NCBI RefSeq assembly: GCF_900450765.1
Contig: NZ_UGGU01000003.1
Span: 186,001-250,000, forward strand
Direction: 5' to 3'
Origin: Fusobacterium necrogenes
GTDB lineage: Bacteria; Fusobacteriota; Fusobacteriia; Fusobacteriales; Fusobacteriaceae
Length of the DNA stretch: 64,000 nucleotides
In this document: piece by piece, positions 8,024 to 19,419 of the stretch
Layout of the letters: each line of letters opens with the position of its first letter
Position numbering within the stretch: position 1 is the stretch's first letter
The notes under the pieces: model-generated
Databases searched by the model: none
What the model was told of the DNA's origin: nothing
The model's input: the letters and a program-made list of their open reading frames with translations, nothing else
Made by a program: the position numbers and the translations under genes

Positions 8024-8527
8024 CTATTTTTTCCCAAAGATCTCTTTTGTATTAAATAATTCTGGGATCTCTTCTTGTGTATCTAAATTATTTTTTAAAA
8101 TCTCATCTAAGTTATCACTTTTATCTTGTTCTAATAAATTTGTATGTAATATATAATCATCTTGTAATAATCTACTTGTATTATTCTTCTCACAATTTAC
8201 GTTGAGGGGGATTAAATGATTTTGCTGAGTGTCCCTCACTTTTTCCGTTAAGTATATTCGTCTTTCCTGTCTCTTTTTTCCCTGGCTTTCATATACTCTA
8301 TAATTTGTTTTTAAGTATCCATATTTTACAAGGCTAGCTATCCAAAGACTGATCGTATTTTCATGTGTTTCATATAGACTTGCAAAAAATGAATTACTAG
8401 CATAACAAAATCCCTTATGATGTATTAAAGTTGCTATCTCCCCATACAAAATTTTTTCCGAGAACTTTAATCTTTTATCATATCTTACCTCAGCTGGTAG
8501 TATAATATAATAGCTTGGTTTTTCCAT
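8024..8527 (-). CDS. HTH replication initiation/organizer protein (HTH_36-like)
   Basis: 167 residues. The N-terminal 90 match the helix-turn-helix domain of phage and plasmid replication organizers: YYIILPAEVRYDKRL, KILYGEIATL, a CYASNSFFASLYETHENTIS recognition region and a wing (LVKYGYLKTNYRVYES). The tail is polar and low-complexity, as is common where such proteins contact the helicase loader. It lies 11 bases upstream of the DnaC-like gene, the usual order. Ribosome site GGAGGT. A 12-bp palindrome TGTATATATACA lies just upstream at 8558-8569 and could be part of its promoter or operator. Confidence 0.75.
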   Translation of the reverse strand: MEKPSYYIILPAEVRYDKRLKFSEKILYGEIATLIHHKGFCYASNSFFASLYETHENTISLWIASLVKYGYLKTNYRVYESQGKKRQERRIYLTEKVRDTQQNHLIPLNVNCEKNNTSRLLQDDYILHTNLLEQDKSDNLDEILKNNLDTQEEIPELFNTKEIFGKK

Positions 8528-8640
8528 AACTCTTACCTCCTAAATATTTTTTATTACTGTATATATACACTATCACTTTTTTTAAAACTATTCCACTAGC
8601 TAAAACTTACTACTACTTTCTTCTACTAAGTTTAAATTTT

Positions 8641-8690
8641 ACAAAAAATAAAAAATAGGAGTGTCATAAATTTACAACACTCCCATTTTT
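8641..8690 (-). terminator. terminator after mglC
   Basis: On the minus strand GGAGTGT (8683-8677) pairs with ACACTCC (8664-8658), followed by a T-rich run. It lies directly after the mglC stop at 8709 and ends the mgl operon. Confidence 0.75.
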
Positions 8691-8708
8691 AGATGTTTTT
8701 ATAGGTTA

Positions 8709-9728
8709 TTATTTTTTCTTAGCATATTTAATAGAGTCAAATGCAACTGCTACTATTATAATAAGTCCTTTGATTATATATTGCCAGTAAGGATTTACTC
8801 CAATATATGTAAGTCCATAGTTGATAACTGTAAGTAAGATAACTCCTGTTACAACTCCAGAGATTTTTCCAACTCCTCCATAGAATGAAACCCCTCCAAT
8901 TACACAAGCTGCAATTGCGTCCATCTCATACATATTTCCTAAGTTATTAGTAGCTGAACCGATACGTCCTGCCTCTAAAAATCCTCCAAAAGCATAGAAA
9001 ATACCAGATAGTGCATAAAGTTTTACTAATGTCCAATGAACGTTTACTCCTGATACCTTAGCGGCTTCAATATTTCCTCCAACGGCAAAGACATTTTTAC
9101 CAAATTTAGTCTTATTCCATAATATCCACATGATAATTGTAGCTATTAGAGCATAAAAGATTAGATAAGATATAGTAAAGCCACCAATATCAATATATCC
9201 TTGAGCAAAAGAACTGTACTTTTCAGCAAATCCAGCTATTGGAGAACCACCTGCAAAATCATAATAAAGTGAGTTAATACCATAAACTATAGTCATACTT
9301 CCCATAGTAACAATGAAGGGATGTAGATTAAGTTTTGCAACTGCAAGTCCATTTAGACCTCCAATTACCATACCAACTAACATTACAATAGCTATTGCTC
9401 CAAAAAGTGGGAAGTCTTTCATATCAGGATAAACTTTATGAGCAGTAGTAGCTGCTTGTAAAAGTGTAGCTGAGATAACTGCAGAAAATCCAACCTGTCT
9501 ACCTACTGAAAGGTCAGTACCTGTTGTAACAATAAGTCCTGCAACTCCTAAAGCTATAATAAGTCTTACTGATGATTGTGTTAAGATATTTTTGAAGTTT
9601 CTTATACTCAAGAATGAAGGCTCTTTAATAATTATAGCTATTAACATTATTAATAAAACTAAATATAGTCCACTTTGAATTAAAAGTTTTTTGTAATCAA
9701 TATTTCCATCTTTTGTACGTATACTCAT
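8709..9728 (-). CDS. mglC: galactose/methylgalactoside ABC transporter permease
   Basis: A 339-residue inner-membrane permease of the ribose/galactose (CUT2) family, with about eight to ten hydrophobic segments. Family signatures include LGVAGLIVTTGTDLSVGR near residue 60, the GGLNGLAVAKLNLHPFIVTMG stretch near 125-145 and AIAACVIGGVSFYGGVG near the C-terminus. It pairs with MglA and MglB to import galactose or glucose. It is the last gene of mglBAC, 34 bases after mglA, followed by a terminator. Confidence 0.93.
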   Translation of the reverse strand: MSIRTKDGNIDYKKLLIQSGLYLVLLIMLIAIIIKEPSFLSIRNFKNILTQSSVRLIIALGVAGLIVTTGTDLSVGRQVGFSAVISATLLQAATTAHKVYPDMKDFPLFGAIAIVMLVGMVIGGLNGLAVAKLNLHPFIVTMGSMTIVYGINSLYYDFAGGSPIAGFAEKYSSFAQGYIDIGGFTISYLIFYALIATIIMWILWNKTKFGKNVFAVGGNIEAAKVSGVNVHWTLVKLYALSGIFYAFGGFLEAGRIGSATNNLGNMYEMDAIAACVIGGVSFYGGVGKISGVVTGVILLTVINYGLTYIGVNPYWQYIIKGLIIIVAVAFDSIKYAKKK

Positions 9729-9762
9729 TTTTTTCTCCTCTTTCTCTCATTATATTTTAATT

Positions 9763-11274
9763 CTATAGATATTTTGCAGATAGTGTCATTATCTCCTCTT
9801 GTGTAGTTTCAGAAGTTTTAACTATTCCTGCAACTTTTCCGTTACTCATTACTAAAATTCTATCAGTAACACCTAATAACTCTGGCATTTCAGAGGATAT
9901 CATAATAATTGCCTTATCTTTTTTAGCAAGATCTATCATAAGTTGATAAATTTCATATTTAGCTAAAACATCTATACCTCTTGTAGGTTCATCTAGCATT
10001 AAAACATCTGGTTCAGTTAGAAGCCATCTTCCAAGAATAACCTTTTGTTGATTTCCTCCAGATAAAGAGCCTATTGAAGTATTTTGTGAAGGTGTCTTAA
10101 CATGCATACTATCTATTACCCATTGAGTATCATCTTTCATTCCTTTGTCATTTAATAATGCTAGAAGTGGATTTTTAACTTTATATCTATCTAAGTTTGA
10201 AATAGTAGAGTTGAAATTTATATCTAACATTCCATATATTCCTGTAGCTCTACGCTCTTCAGTAACAAGAGCAAATCCATTGGCAATTGCCTCGTTTGGA
10301 TTATGATTTTTTACTTCTTTCCCTTTAATAATTATTTTCCCTTTTTCTTTTTCTCTCATTCCAAAAATTGTTTCAACGATCTCTGTTCTTTTTGAACCAA
10401 CTAGTCCAGCAATTCCAAGTATTTCACCTTTATGTAAATCAAAGGTTATATCTTGTATTGATGGTTGATGAAGAGCTGTTAACCCCTCTACTTTTAAAAT
10501 TTCTTCTTTTACAACGTTATCTTTTGGTGGGAAACGATTAGTTAGATCTCTTCCTACCATCATATTAATAATCTCTTCTGTAGTTAACTCTTTTACAGAT
10601 TCTGTTGCTATCCATTTTCCGTCTCTCATTATTGTAATATCATCTGATATAGCTTTTATCTCTTCCATCTTGTGTGAAATATATACTATTCCACAACCTC
10701 TATCTCTTAATTTATTAATAATTTTAAAGAGGTGTTCAACTTCTTTTTCAGTAAGAGAAGATGTAGGTTCGTCCATAACTATTATTTTAGAGTTGTATGA
10801 TACAGCCTTTGCTATTTCTACCATTTGTCTTTCAGATACTGCAAGATCTCCCATCTTAGAACGAGGATCGATATTTATATCCAAATCTTCAAAGATTTTT
10901 TTAGTATCTTCATACATCTTCTTTTCATCTATAAAAAACCCCTTTTTAGGGTATCTTCCTAACCAAATATTATCTAATATATTTCTTTGCAGAACTTGGT
11001 TCAACTCTTGGTGTACCATTGAAACCCCATTATCTAAGGCTTCTTTAGCTGATTTAAAGTTTATCTCTTTACCTTCAAACATAATACTACCTGAGTCTTT
11101 TTCATAAATTCCAAATAAGCATTTCATTAAAGTTGATTTTCCAGCCCCGTTCTCACCCATCAGTGCATGAACTGAGTGAGGTCTTACTTTTAAATTAGCA
11201 CCATCTAGTGCTTTAACTCCGGGAAACTCTTTTGTTATGTTGCTCATTTCTAATAAGTATTTAGTGTTTTCCAT
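9763..11274 (-). CDS. mglA: galactose/methylgalactoside ABC transporter ATP-binding protein
   Basis: 503 residues with two fused ABC ATPase domains, as in all CUT2 sugar importers. The first has Walker [10 protein letters not shown] (about 40-48), signature LAVSERQ and Walker B IIVMDEP. The second has a degenerate P-loop (GLVGSKRTE), signature [14 protein letters not shown] and [12 protein letters not shown]. It energises MglC at the cytoplasmic membrane. GGAG ribosome site before the ATG. It is separated from mglB by 77 bases holding a terminator-like hairpin, which would lower its expression relative to the binding protein. Confidence 0.94.
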   Translation of the reverse strand: MENTKYLLEMSNITKEFPGVKALDGANLKVRPHSVHALMGENGAGKSTLMKCLFGIYEKDSGSIMFEGKEINFKSAKEALDNGVSMVHQELNQVLQRNILDNIWLGRYPKKGFFIDEKKMYEDTKKIFEDLDINIDPRSKMGDLAVSERQMVEIAKAVSYNSKIIVMDEPTSSLTEKEVEHLFKIINKLRDRGCGIVYISHKMEEIKAISDDITIMRDGKWIATESVKELTTEEIINMMVGRDLTNRFPPKDNVVKEEILKVEGLTALHQPSIQDITFDLHKGEILGIAGLVGSKRTEIVETIFGMREKEKGKIIIKGKEVKNHNPNEAIANGFALVTEERRATGIYGMLDINFNSTISNLDRYKVKNPLLALLNDKGMKDDTQWVIDSMHVKTPSQNTSIGSLSGGNQQKVILGRWLLTEPDVLMLDEPTRGIDVLAKYEIYQLMIDLAKKDKAIIMISSEMPELLGVTDRILVMSNGKVAGIVKTSETTQEEIMTLSAKYL

Positions 11275-11292
11275 AATGTTCTCCTTCTTTTA

Positions 11293-11325
11293 TAAAAAAG
11301 GGGAAATTGTAATACAATTCCCCTT
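11293..11325 (-). terminator. intercistronic attenuator hairpin between mglB and mglA
   Basis: On the minus strand AAGGGGAATTGT pairs with ACAATTTCCCCTT (one bulged base), followed by a T run. It stands just after the mglB stop. Partial termination here would leave more binding protein than ATPase, as is common in binding-protein operons. Confidence 0.65.
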
Positions 11326-11351
11326 GTTAACATTAGATTTACTAATTAATC

Positions 11352-12368
11352 CTATTTGAATTGTGCTGCATTTTCTTTATCTATTCCGATACTTGGAATT
11401 AATAATTCTTTTTCTACTAATTGATATGTAGTTCCTTCTGTTGCTGCTTTACCTTGAGCTAAGTTTACAACCATATCCCAAGTTCCTTTTCCTTGTCCTT
11501 GAGCATCGTTAAGAACTGTTCCTGCCATTTCTCCAGCTTCAATTTTAACAATTGCTTCTGGTAATGCGTCTACTCCATATACAGGTAAGATTTTTCCAGC
11601 TGCTTTTAATGATTCGATAGCTCCTAAAGCCATTCCATCATTGTTACAAATTACAACTTCAATTTTATCTCCATTAGGTCCTGATAACCAAGCGTCCATT
11701 TTATCTTTTGCCATAGCAGTATCCCACATAGCAGTATCTAGATGTAACTCTTCAGTTTGGATTCCCATATCATTTAAAGTTTTGATAGAATAAATAGTTC
11801 TTGCTTCAGCATCTGGATGTCCAGGCTCTCCTTTTATCATAACATATTGGATAACTCCATCTCCATTAAGGTCTAATTGTGGATTATTCATCCAAGCTTT
11901 AGCTATTAATTCACCTTGAGCTATTCCTTGTTCATTTGGGTCAATTCCAACATAATATGCTTTATCATATGCATCTATAACAGATTTAGCTGGTTTTTTG
12001 TTGTAGAAAACAACTGGTACATTTTCAGCTTTAATTTTTTCCATTACAGTTTGTCCTGCTGCTGGGTCAACTAGATTAATTGCTAATGCATCTACACCTT
12101 TTGATAACATAACATCTATTTGGTCATTTTGAGTTTGTTGGCTGTTTTGTGAGTCATTCATTGTTAACTCAACCTTATCTTGTACTTTTTCAGCTTCTCC
12201 TAATACAACTTTTCTATATAAAGCTATAAAATTATCGTCATATTTGTAAGCTGTAAAACCAATTCTTAATTTTTCTGGTGCATTTGCTGTTGTGTCTTTC
12301 TCCCCACCACATCCTGTTAATCCTGCTGCTAAAAGTAGTGCTCCTAAGATTATTCCTGTTTTCTTCAT
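11352..12368 (-). CDS. mglB: galactose/glucose-binding lipoprotein
   Basis: A 338-residue substrate-binding protein. It begins with a lipoprotein signal peptide ending in a lipobox (AAGLTGC), so the mature protein starts at Cys20 and is membrane anchored. The periplasmic-binding-protein type 1 fold is seen in [32 protein letters not shown] and [32 protein letters not shown] resembles the calcium-binding loop of E. coli MglB. It delivers galactose or glucose to MglA/MglC. First gene of the operon, with a strong promoter upstream. Confidence 0.93.
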   Translation of the reverse strand: MKKTGIILGALLLAAGLTGCGGEKDTTANAPEKLRIGFTAYKYDDNFIALYRKVVLGEAEKVQDKVELTMNDSQNSQQTQNDQIDVMLSKGVDALAINLVDPAAGQTVMEKIKAENVPVVFYNKKPAKSVIDAYDKAYYVGIDPNEQGIAQGELIAKAWMNNPQLDLNGDGVIQYVMIKGEPGHPDAEARTIYSIKTLNDMGIQTEELHLDTAMWDTAMAKDKMDAWLSGPNGDKIEVVICNNDGMALGAIESLKAAGKILPVYGVDALPEAIVKIEAGEMAGTVLNDAQGQGKGTWDMVVNLAQGKAATEGTTYQLVEKELLIPSIGIDKENAAQFK

Positions 12369-12462
12369 ATTCTAATTCCCTCCTACAGTGTGCACTGTTT
12401 GTTTAATGAACTTTTAATCTATCTTTCAAGATATAAAGAACGTTTTTAATTCTCTATAATCA

Positions 12463-12491
12463 ATAATAATCTTTTATTCAGCTTTTGTCAA
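12463..12491 (-). promoter_or_regulatory. promoter of the mglBAC operon
   Basis: On the minus strand TTGACA (12491-12486), a 17-base spacer and TATTAT (12468-12463), about 95 bases upstream of mglB. The long leader holds no recognised riboswitch. No clear operator could be assigned. Confidence 0.65.
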
Positions 12492-12549
12492 GCCTCTAAT
12501 TTAAAAATTCAAAAACTTTTTTTAGTGCGTGAAAAAAGTTTTCAAAGCA

Positions 12550-13497
12550 TTAATTAAAGAGAGCTACAGCTCCTTTTATTCCAGCTTCATTTCCTAGTAT
12601 TCCCTGTACAATTTCTATATTTTTAAGTGTAACAGGAAGAGCATATTTTTTCAATTTTTCCTTCATAGGATTTAGGAGAATTTCTCCAGACATTGCTACT
12701 CCACCACCTAGAACGATCTTTTCTGGATTGATTATATTTAGAATATTGCCTATTCCCATTGCTAAATATTCAGCTTCATAGTCTACTAAATCTAAAGAAA
12801 ATTTATCTCCCTCTTTTGCTGCATCAAATATATCTTTTGCTTCTAGGGTGTCTAACTTTCCTTCTATCATCGTATAAAGTAAATTTTGTTTATTAACAAT
12901 TAATCTTGAAGTGGCTTCTCTTATAAGTCCTGTAGCTGAAGCATAAGCCTCAAAACATCCCTTTTGTCCACAACCACAAAGCTTACCATCCATAACTAGC
13001 TTCATATGTCCAATCTCTCCACCAGCACCCATAAATCCAGATATAAGTTTTCCATCCACATAGATTCCTCCACCTATACCAGTGCCTAATGCTACAGTTA
13101 CACTTGTTTTACTTCCTCTAGCTGCTCCATATTTAGCTTCACCAAGAGCTATAATATTGACATCATTATCAAGTTTAGTTTCCACTCCAGATATCTCTTC
13201 CATCATAGATTTTATATCTATATTTTCTCCCCAAGGAAAATTTGCAAAAAAAGCCACAACACTCTGATTGATAACAGGACCAGGAATTCCTATTCCTATT
13301 CCCTTAATTTTTTTTATATCTATTTTTAATTCTTCGCCTAACTCTTTAGTAGCTTCCCAAATTCTAGTTAAAGTTTTTTGAGCCCCCTCTGAAGAAAGAG
13401 TCTTTATTACTGTACTTTTAAAAATCTCCCCATCGATATTTAAAATTCCAATTTTCGTATTAGTTCCACCTAGATCAATTCCAACATAATAATCCAT
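12550..13497 (-). CDS. ROK family sugar kinase (probable glucokinase)
   Basis: 315 residues. The N-terminal phosphate loop GIDLGGTNTK, the GTGIGGG motif and the ROK zinc site CGCGQKGCFEAYASATGL identify a ROK kinase; DNDVNIIALGEAKYG carries the catalytic Asp region. The likely role is cytoplasmic phosphorylation of glucose, or of a related hexose brought in by the neighbouring Mgl system. An ATG at 13512 overlaps a GGAGGT ribosome site, so the ATG at 13497 is taken as the true start. It is transcribed in the same direction as mgl from its own region. A ROK repressor role is unlikely, because no N-terminal HTH is present. Confidence 0.87.
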   Translation of the reverse strand: MDYYVGIDLGGTNTKIGILNIDGEIFKSTVIKTLSSEGAQKTLTRIWEATKELGEELKIDIKKIKGIGIGIPGPVINQSVVAFFANFPWGENIDIKSMMEEISGVETKLDNDVNIIALGEAKYGAARGSKTSVTVALGTGIGGGIYVDGKLISGFMGAGGEIGHMKLVMDGKLCGCGQKGCFEAYASATGLIREATSRLIVNKQNLLYTMIEGKLDTLEAKDIFDAAKEGDKFSLDLVDYEAEYLAMGIGNILNIINPEKIVLGGGVAMSGEILLNPMKEKLKKYALPVTLKNIEIVQGILGNEAGIKGAVALFN

Positions 13498-13634
13498 TTT
13501 TAGTACCTCCATAATTTTTGATAATTTTATTATACTATATGTTTTTTTATTTTACACATTATTTTTCTTTTATTATAAAAAGTTTAAGAAATAGAGTTTC
13601 TATTCTGATAACTATAGAAAGAAAACTTGTATTA

Positions 13635-13643
13635 TGTTATAAT
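13635..13643 (+). promoter_or_regulatory. extended -10 promoter of trpS
   Basis: TGTTATAAT at 13635-13643, an extended -10 box, about 35 bases before the trpS ATG. There is no good -35. No T-box leader was seen in the short upstream region. Confidence 0.45.
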
Positions 13644-13678
13644 ATTATGAAATTATAATACTATTTAGGAGGGACATA

Positions 13679-14668
13679 ATGAAAAGAAGTTTATCAGGTA
13701 TTCAACCTAGTGGAATACTTCATCTTGGGAACTATTTTGGAGCTATGAAACAATTTATAGATGCCCAAAATAGTGGAGAGTATGATGGATTTTATTTTAT
13801 AGCTGACTATCACTCTCTGACATCACTTACTGATCCAAAATCTTTAAAGGACAATACATACAATATAGTTTTAGACTATTTAGCACTTGGACTTGATCCT
13901 AACAAATCAACTATATTTTTACAATCAGATGTTCCAGAGCATGTTGAACTTTCTTGGCTATTATCTAATGTAACACCGGTTGGTCTATTAGAAAGAGGAC
14001 ATTCATATAAAGATAAAATAGCTAAAGGAATTTTTCCTAACACAGGATTACTTACTTATCCAGTTCTTATGGCTGCTGATATACTCATGTATGATGCTGA
14101 TGTTGTGCCTGTAGGGAAAGATCAAAAACAACATCTAGAAATGACTAGAGATATTGCTATGAAATTTAATCAACAATATGGAGTGGAGCTATTTAAACTT
14201 CCAGAACCTCTTATCTTAGATGATTCAGCTGTAGTTCCTGGAATAGATGGACAAAAGATGAGTAAGTCTTATGGAAATACTATTAATATGTTTGCCAGTA
14301 AAAAAGAATTGAAAAAACAAATTATGAGTATTGTAACTGATTCTACTCCACTTGAAGAGCCAAAAGATCCAAATAATAATATAGCTAAGTTATATACTTT
14401 ATTCGCCTCTATTGAAAAACAAAATGAGATGAAAGAAAAATTTTTAGCTGGAAATTATGGGTATGGGCATGCTAAAGCAGAGTTATTAGATGCAGTGCTT
14501 GAATATTTTGGAGAGGCTAGAGAAAGAAGAGAAAAATTAGCTCAAGATATGGATTATATTCATACAGTATTATTTGAAGGTGGAAAAAAAGCTAGAGCTA
14601 TAGCTCAAGAAAAAATTATGAAAGCTAAAGAAGCTGTTGGTATCATAGGAAATATGTATAAATACTAA
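13679..14668 (+). CDS. trpS: tryptophan--tRNA ligase
   Basis: A 329-residue class I aminoacyl-tRNA synthetase that charges tRNA-Trp. The HIGH-like element is HLGN (15-18) and the KMSKS loop is at 193-197 in GQKMSKSYGN. The opening SGIQPSGILHLGNYFGAMKQ is characteristic of bacterial TrpRS, as is the length. AGGAGGG ribosome site before the ATG. It stands at the head of a rightward gene group, but functional linkage to the following hydrolase is not apparent. Confidence 0.97.
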   Translation: MKRSLSGIQPSGILHLGNYFGAMKQFIDAQNSGEYDGFYFIADYHSLTSLTDPKSLKDNTYNIVLDYLALGLDPNKSTIFLQSDVPEHVELSWLLSNVTPVGLLERGHSYKDKIAKGIFPNTGLLTYPVLMAADILMYDADVVPVGKDQKQHLEMTRDIAMKFNQQYGVELFKLPEPLILDDSAVVPGIDGQKMSKSYGNTINMFASKKELKKQIMSIVTDSTPLEEPKDPNNNIAKLYTLFASIEKQNEMKEKFLAGNYGYGHAKAELLDAVLEYFGEARERREKLAQDMDYIHTVLFEGGKKARAIAQEKIMKAKEAVGIIGNMYKY

Positions 14669-14710
14669 AAACCAAAATATTGTAAAATTTTAAATAATAA
14701 AAGGTGGTAA

Positions 14711-16966
<2,256 letters not shown>

Positions 16967-17000
16967 TTATGATTAAATATAAAATTAGAAGGAGGTAGTA

Positions 17001-17825
17001 ATGGCAAAAATTGATAAAATATACAGAGATATAGTAGAAACAATTGATAAACATGGAGTATGGAGTGAGGGAAATGTAAGAACTAAATATGCCGATGGAA
17101 CTCCTGCCTACTATAAAAGCTATATTGGATATCAGTTTAGATTAGATAATTCAACTGATGAAGCACATCTTATTACTACAAGATTTGCTCCAAATAAAGC
17201 TCCTATTAGAGAGCTATATTGGATATGGATAATGCAATCTAATAATGTAGATGAATTAAATAAATTAAAATGTAAATTTTGGGATGAATGGAAAATGGCT
17301 GATGGAACTATAGGTAAGGCCTATGGCTATCAAATTGCTAAAAAAACTTTTGGTTATAAAAGTCAACTTGATTATATAATAAATGAAATCAAAAAAAATC
17401 CTAACAGTAGAAGAATAATGACTGAAATTTGGGTACCTGAAGAACTTCATAAAATGGCACTTACTCCATGTGTCCATCTCACTCAGTGGAGCGTAATAGG
17501 AAATAAGCTTTATCTTGAAGTTAGACAAAGAAGCTGTGATGTTGCACTAGGACTTGTAGCTAATGTTTTTCAATACTCTATACTTCACAAATTAGTAGCT
17601 ATGGAGTGTGGTCTTGAAGCTGCAGATATCATATGGAATATTCATAATGTACATATCTATGATAGACATATGCCAGTACTTTTAGAACAAATTAAAAGAG
17701 AAGAGTTTGAGGGAGCAACTTTGAAAATAGAAAATTTTACTTCTATATATGATTTTAAACCTGATGATGTAGTCATAGAAAACTATAGATATGGGGATAA
17801 AATTTCTTATGAGGTGGCTATATAA
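17001..17825 (+). CDS. thyA: thymidylate synthase
   Basis: 274 residues. It converts dUMP to dTMP using methylene-tetrahydrofolate. The catalytic cysteine is Cys157 in LTPCVHLTQW, and the phosphate and pyrimidine sites are QRSCDVALGL (176-185) and Asn188. HNVHIYDRH near the C-terminal third matches the family's NxHxYxxH. The sequence diverges from enteric ThyA (VHL after the catalytic Cys). GGAGG ribosome site. The stop is immediately followed by the folA ATG, forming a tight folate-cycle pair. Confidence 0.93.
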   Translation: MAKIDKIYRDIVETIDKHGVWSEGNVRTKYADGTPAYYKSYIGYQFRLDNSTDEAHLITTRFAPNKAPIRELYWIWIMQSNNVDELNKLKCKFWDEWKMADGTIGKAYGYQIAKKTFGYKSQLDYIINEIKKNPNSRRIMTEIWVPEELHKMALTPCVHLTQWSVIGNKLYLEVRQRSCDVALGLVANVFQYSILHKLVAMECGLEAADIIWNIHNVHIYDRHMPVLLEQIKREEFEGATLKIENFTSIYDFKPDDVVIENYRYGDKISYEVAI

Positions 17826-18311
17826 ATGAAAAGACCTGAAGTAAATATAATAGTTTGTGTTGCTAAAAACAATCTTATTGGAGATAAGACACCAACAGGA
17901 AATGGACTTCTTTGGCACTCTAAAGAAGAACTGGCCTATTATAAAGAAAAGACTGTTGGAAATGTCGTTATCTTTGGAAAAAATACTGCTAAATATGTTC
18001 CAATTGAGCTTATGAAAAAAAACAGGGATGTCATTGTTATCTCTTCTAAAGATAATTTTGATGAAATTATAGATAAATACAAAAATACAGATAAAAAAAT
18101 TTTTATCTGTGGAGGAGCTACTGTATATAAAGCTTATCTTGAAAAATATCCAGTAGATAATATTTATATTTCTAAATTAAAACCTCATGTAGAGGTAAGT
18201 ATTCCAAGTAATCCTCTCTATTTCCCTAAAGTAGAAGATTTTGGCTATACTGTTTTTGAAACTAAGGAGTATCAAGATTTTATAGCTTATACTTATAAGA
18301 AAAAAAGATAG
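17826..18311 (+). CDS. folA: dihydrofolate reductase
   Basis: 161 residues. It regenerates tetrahydrofolate from the dihydrofolate released by ThyA. GLLWHSKEELAYYKEKT contains the conserved W and acidic region, VVIFGKNTAKY replaces the usual GRKTW stretch, and IFICGGATVYKAYL matches the IGG-x-x-Y NADPH motif. The N-terminus NIIVCVAKNNLIG matches the family opening. It begins directly after the thyA stop with no gap, so translation is probably coupled. It is somewhat divergent, but no key residue is obviously lost. Confidence 0.88.
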   Translation: MKRPEVNIIVCVAKNNLIGDKTPTGNGLLWHSKEELAYYKEKTVGNVVIFGKNTAKYVPIELMKKNRDVIVISSKDNFDEIIDKYKNTDKKIFICGGATVYKAYLEKYPVDNIYISKLKPHVEVSIPSNPLYFPKVEDFGYTVFETKEYQDFIAYTYKKKR

Positions 18312-18330
18312 CAAAATGCTATCTTTTTCT
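18302..18330 (+). terminator. terminator after folA
   Basis: AAAAAGATAGC (18302-18312) pairs with GCTATCTTTTT (18318-18328), followed by more pyrimidines. The A-rich left arm makes it usable from both strands, which suits the convergent genes here. Confidence 0.75.
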
Positions 18331-18343
18331 TTTACCAAAATTA

Positions 18344-18640
18344 CTATTTTGTTTCAGCTACTTCACAAGCTTCACAAGTAGCTCCATTTAATTCTCTTTC
18401 AGCTAGGATATCTTCAATGTGCTCTTTTGTTTCTGTTAAAGCTTCTACTGACATAGCTTCATAATTAACAGAGTCACAAGATTTTATATTGATACCTTGA
18501 TTTCTTAAAAAAGCATCAACCTTAGTTTTATTTTTTTTGTATAGATAGTATCCTGCTACTGTTACTCCTATACCTACTGCAGCTCCTACTACATGGGCTT
18601 TTGTTATTTTTCCATTTCCACCAAATCCAAATCCGAACAT
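18344..18640 (-). CDS. small membrane protein of fez-like locus (DUF6110-like)
   Basis: 98 residues. A glycine-rich N-terminus (GFGFGGNG) precedes one transmembrane segment ([18 protein letters not shown]) with small-residue packing. The soluble tail contains HIEDILAERE, resembling the EDILAE stretch I associate with DUF6110 proteins that accompany HMA-like proteins and P-type ATPases in anaerobes. Three cysteines lie near the end. It is the last gene of the five-gene operon. By analogy it may be a ferrosome membrane component, an inference from context rather than homology I can test here. Confidence 0.6.
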   Translation of the reverse strand: MFGFGFGGNGKITKAHVVGAAVGIGVTVAGYYLYKKNKTKVDAFLRNQGINIKSCDSVNYEAMSVEALTETKEHIEDILAERELNGATCEACEVAETK

Positions 18641-18654
18641 GGTAATACCTCCTA

Positions 18655-19410
18655 TTATTTATTTATTGTAATATACTTTTCTGTATTTTTAGACATATTT
18701 TTATTTTTTCTGAAGAAGATATGATAGATTAAATCACCAATGTTATCTATGCTATTATCTTCACAAACATTTGCTATATAGTAATCTTTATTTTCCTGTT
18801 TGTTTTTTATTCTAAAAAATTTCACTTCTTTTGCATCATTATTAGTAGAAATAATATGTCTACCAAATGTAGTAAGCCAAATCATAGCTACTAATGAAAG
18901 TTTTGGAGTATCTAAAAATGATTTAACAAGATATACTGCAGGGAGTATTTCTAAATCAAATACGCCTTTTCTATTAGTTTCTATACAAGCGTGTTCTAAT
19001 ATGGCAGTTGATGTTAAAGAAATAGAAAACCAATTCATCATATTTTGTAGTTGAGTGTCTTCTCTGTTTATTAGCATATTTAATCCTGACATCAATATAG
19101 AAGCTCCTGAATAGATAGCAAAACTTTCTATCGCTTTTTGTTCTATACCATCTAAAAGTTTAACTGGCATCATTCCGTTTTCAATAGAAAAAGCCGTGAG
19201 TATCTTATAGATAGCTTCTTGGAGATTTATTTTTTCAGGATTGAATGTAGCTACTACACTTTTAGTTATAGGGCTATATTTTAATTCTATACTTTCGTTA
19301 TCTTTAGTAACATTATCCTTAAAAGCCTCTAAAGATTTTATTGGTTCAGATAGTTTTAATCTCACTCTATTTGGCAACTTATGCATTATTATTACACTAA
19401 GTTTTTTCAT
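18655..19410 (-). CDS. HMA-like (R-rich) membrane protein of fez-like locus
   Basis: 251 residues. The N-terminal 90 fold like an HMA domain but lack CxxC; instead the first strand ends in MHKLPNRVRLKL, an R-rich motif shared by the other proteins of the operon. The remainder has two or three hydrophobic segments (about 95-115 and 150-185) and a polar C-terminus. It belongs to the HMA_2-type proteins found beside P1B ATPases. It may help build the membrane of an iron-storage body. Nine bases separate it from the ATPase gene. Confidence 0.65.
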   Translation of the reverse strand: MKKLSVIIMHKLPNRVRLKLSEPIKSLEAFKDNVTKDNESIELKYSPITKSVVATFNPEKINLQEAIYKILTAFSIENGMMPVKLLDGIEQKAIESFAIYSGASILMSGLNMLINREDTQLQNMMNWFSISLTSTAILEHACIETNRKGVFDLEILPAVYLVKSFLDTPKLSLVAMIWLTTFGRHIISTNNDAKEVKFFRIKNKQENKDYYIANVCEDNSIDNIGDLIYHIFFRKNKNMSKNTEKYITINK

Positions 19411-19419
19411 TTTTTCTCC

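Larger units (their letters stand above)
6181..8530 (-). mobile_element. prophage- or plasmid-derived replication module remnant
   Basis: Five genes on the minus strand: an HTH replication protein, a DnaC-like ATPase and three small proteins, ending at a terminator near 6100. The pairing of an HTH_36-like protein with a DnaC-type loader is typical of temperate phages and some plasmids of Gram-positive and fusobacterial hosts. No integrase, terminase, capsid gene or attachment site is visible, so only a fragment is present. It lies between the polysaccharide locus and the mgl operon, next to the TnpB-like gene. The boundaries are approximate. Confidence 0.55.

Noticed and set aside
8558-8569. 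12-bp palindrome TGTATATATACA upstream of the replication gene
   Set aside because: AT-rich palindromes are frequent in this genome; no second copy or clear promoter geometry to support an operator.
13513-13678. Possible T-box riboswitch before trpS
   Set aside because: The leader is short and lacks the conserved T-box sequence and terminator; only an extended -10 promoter is visible.
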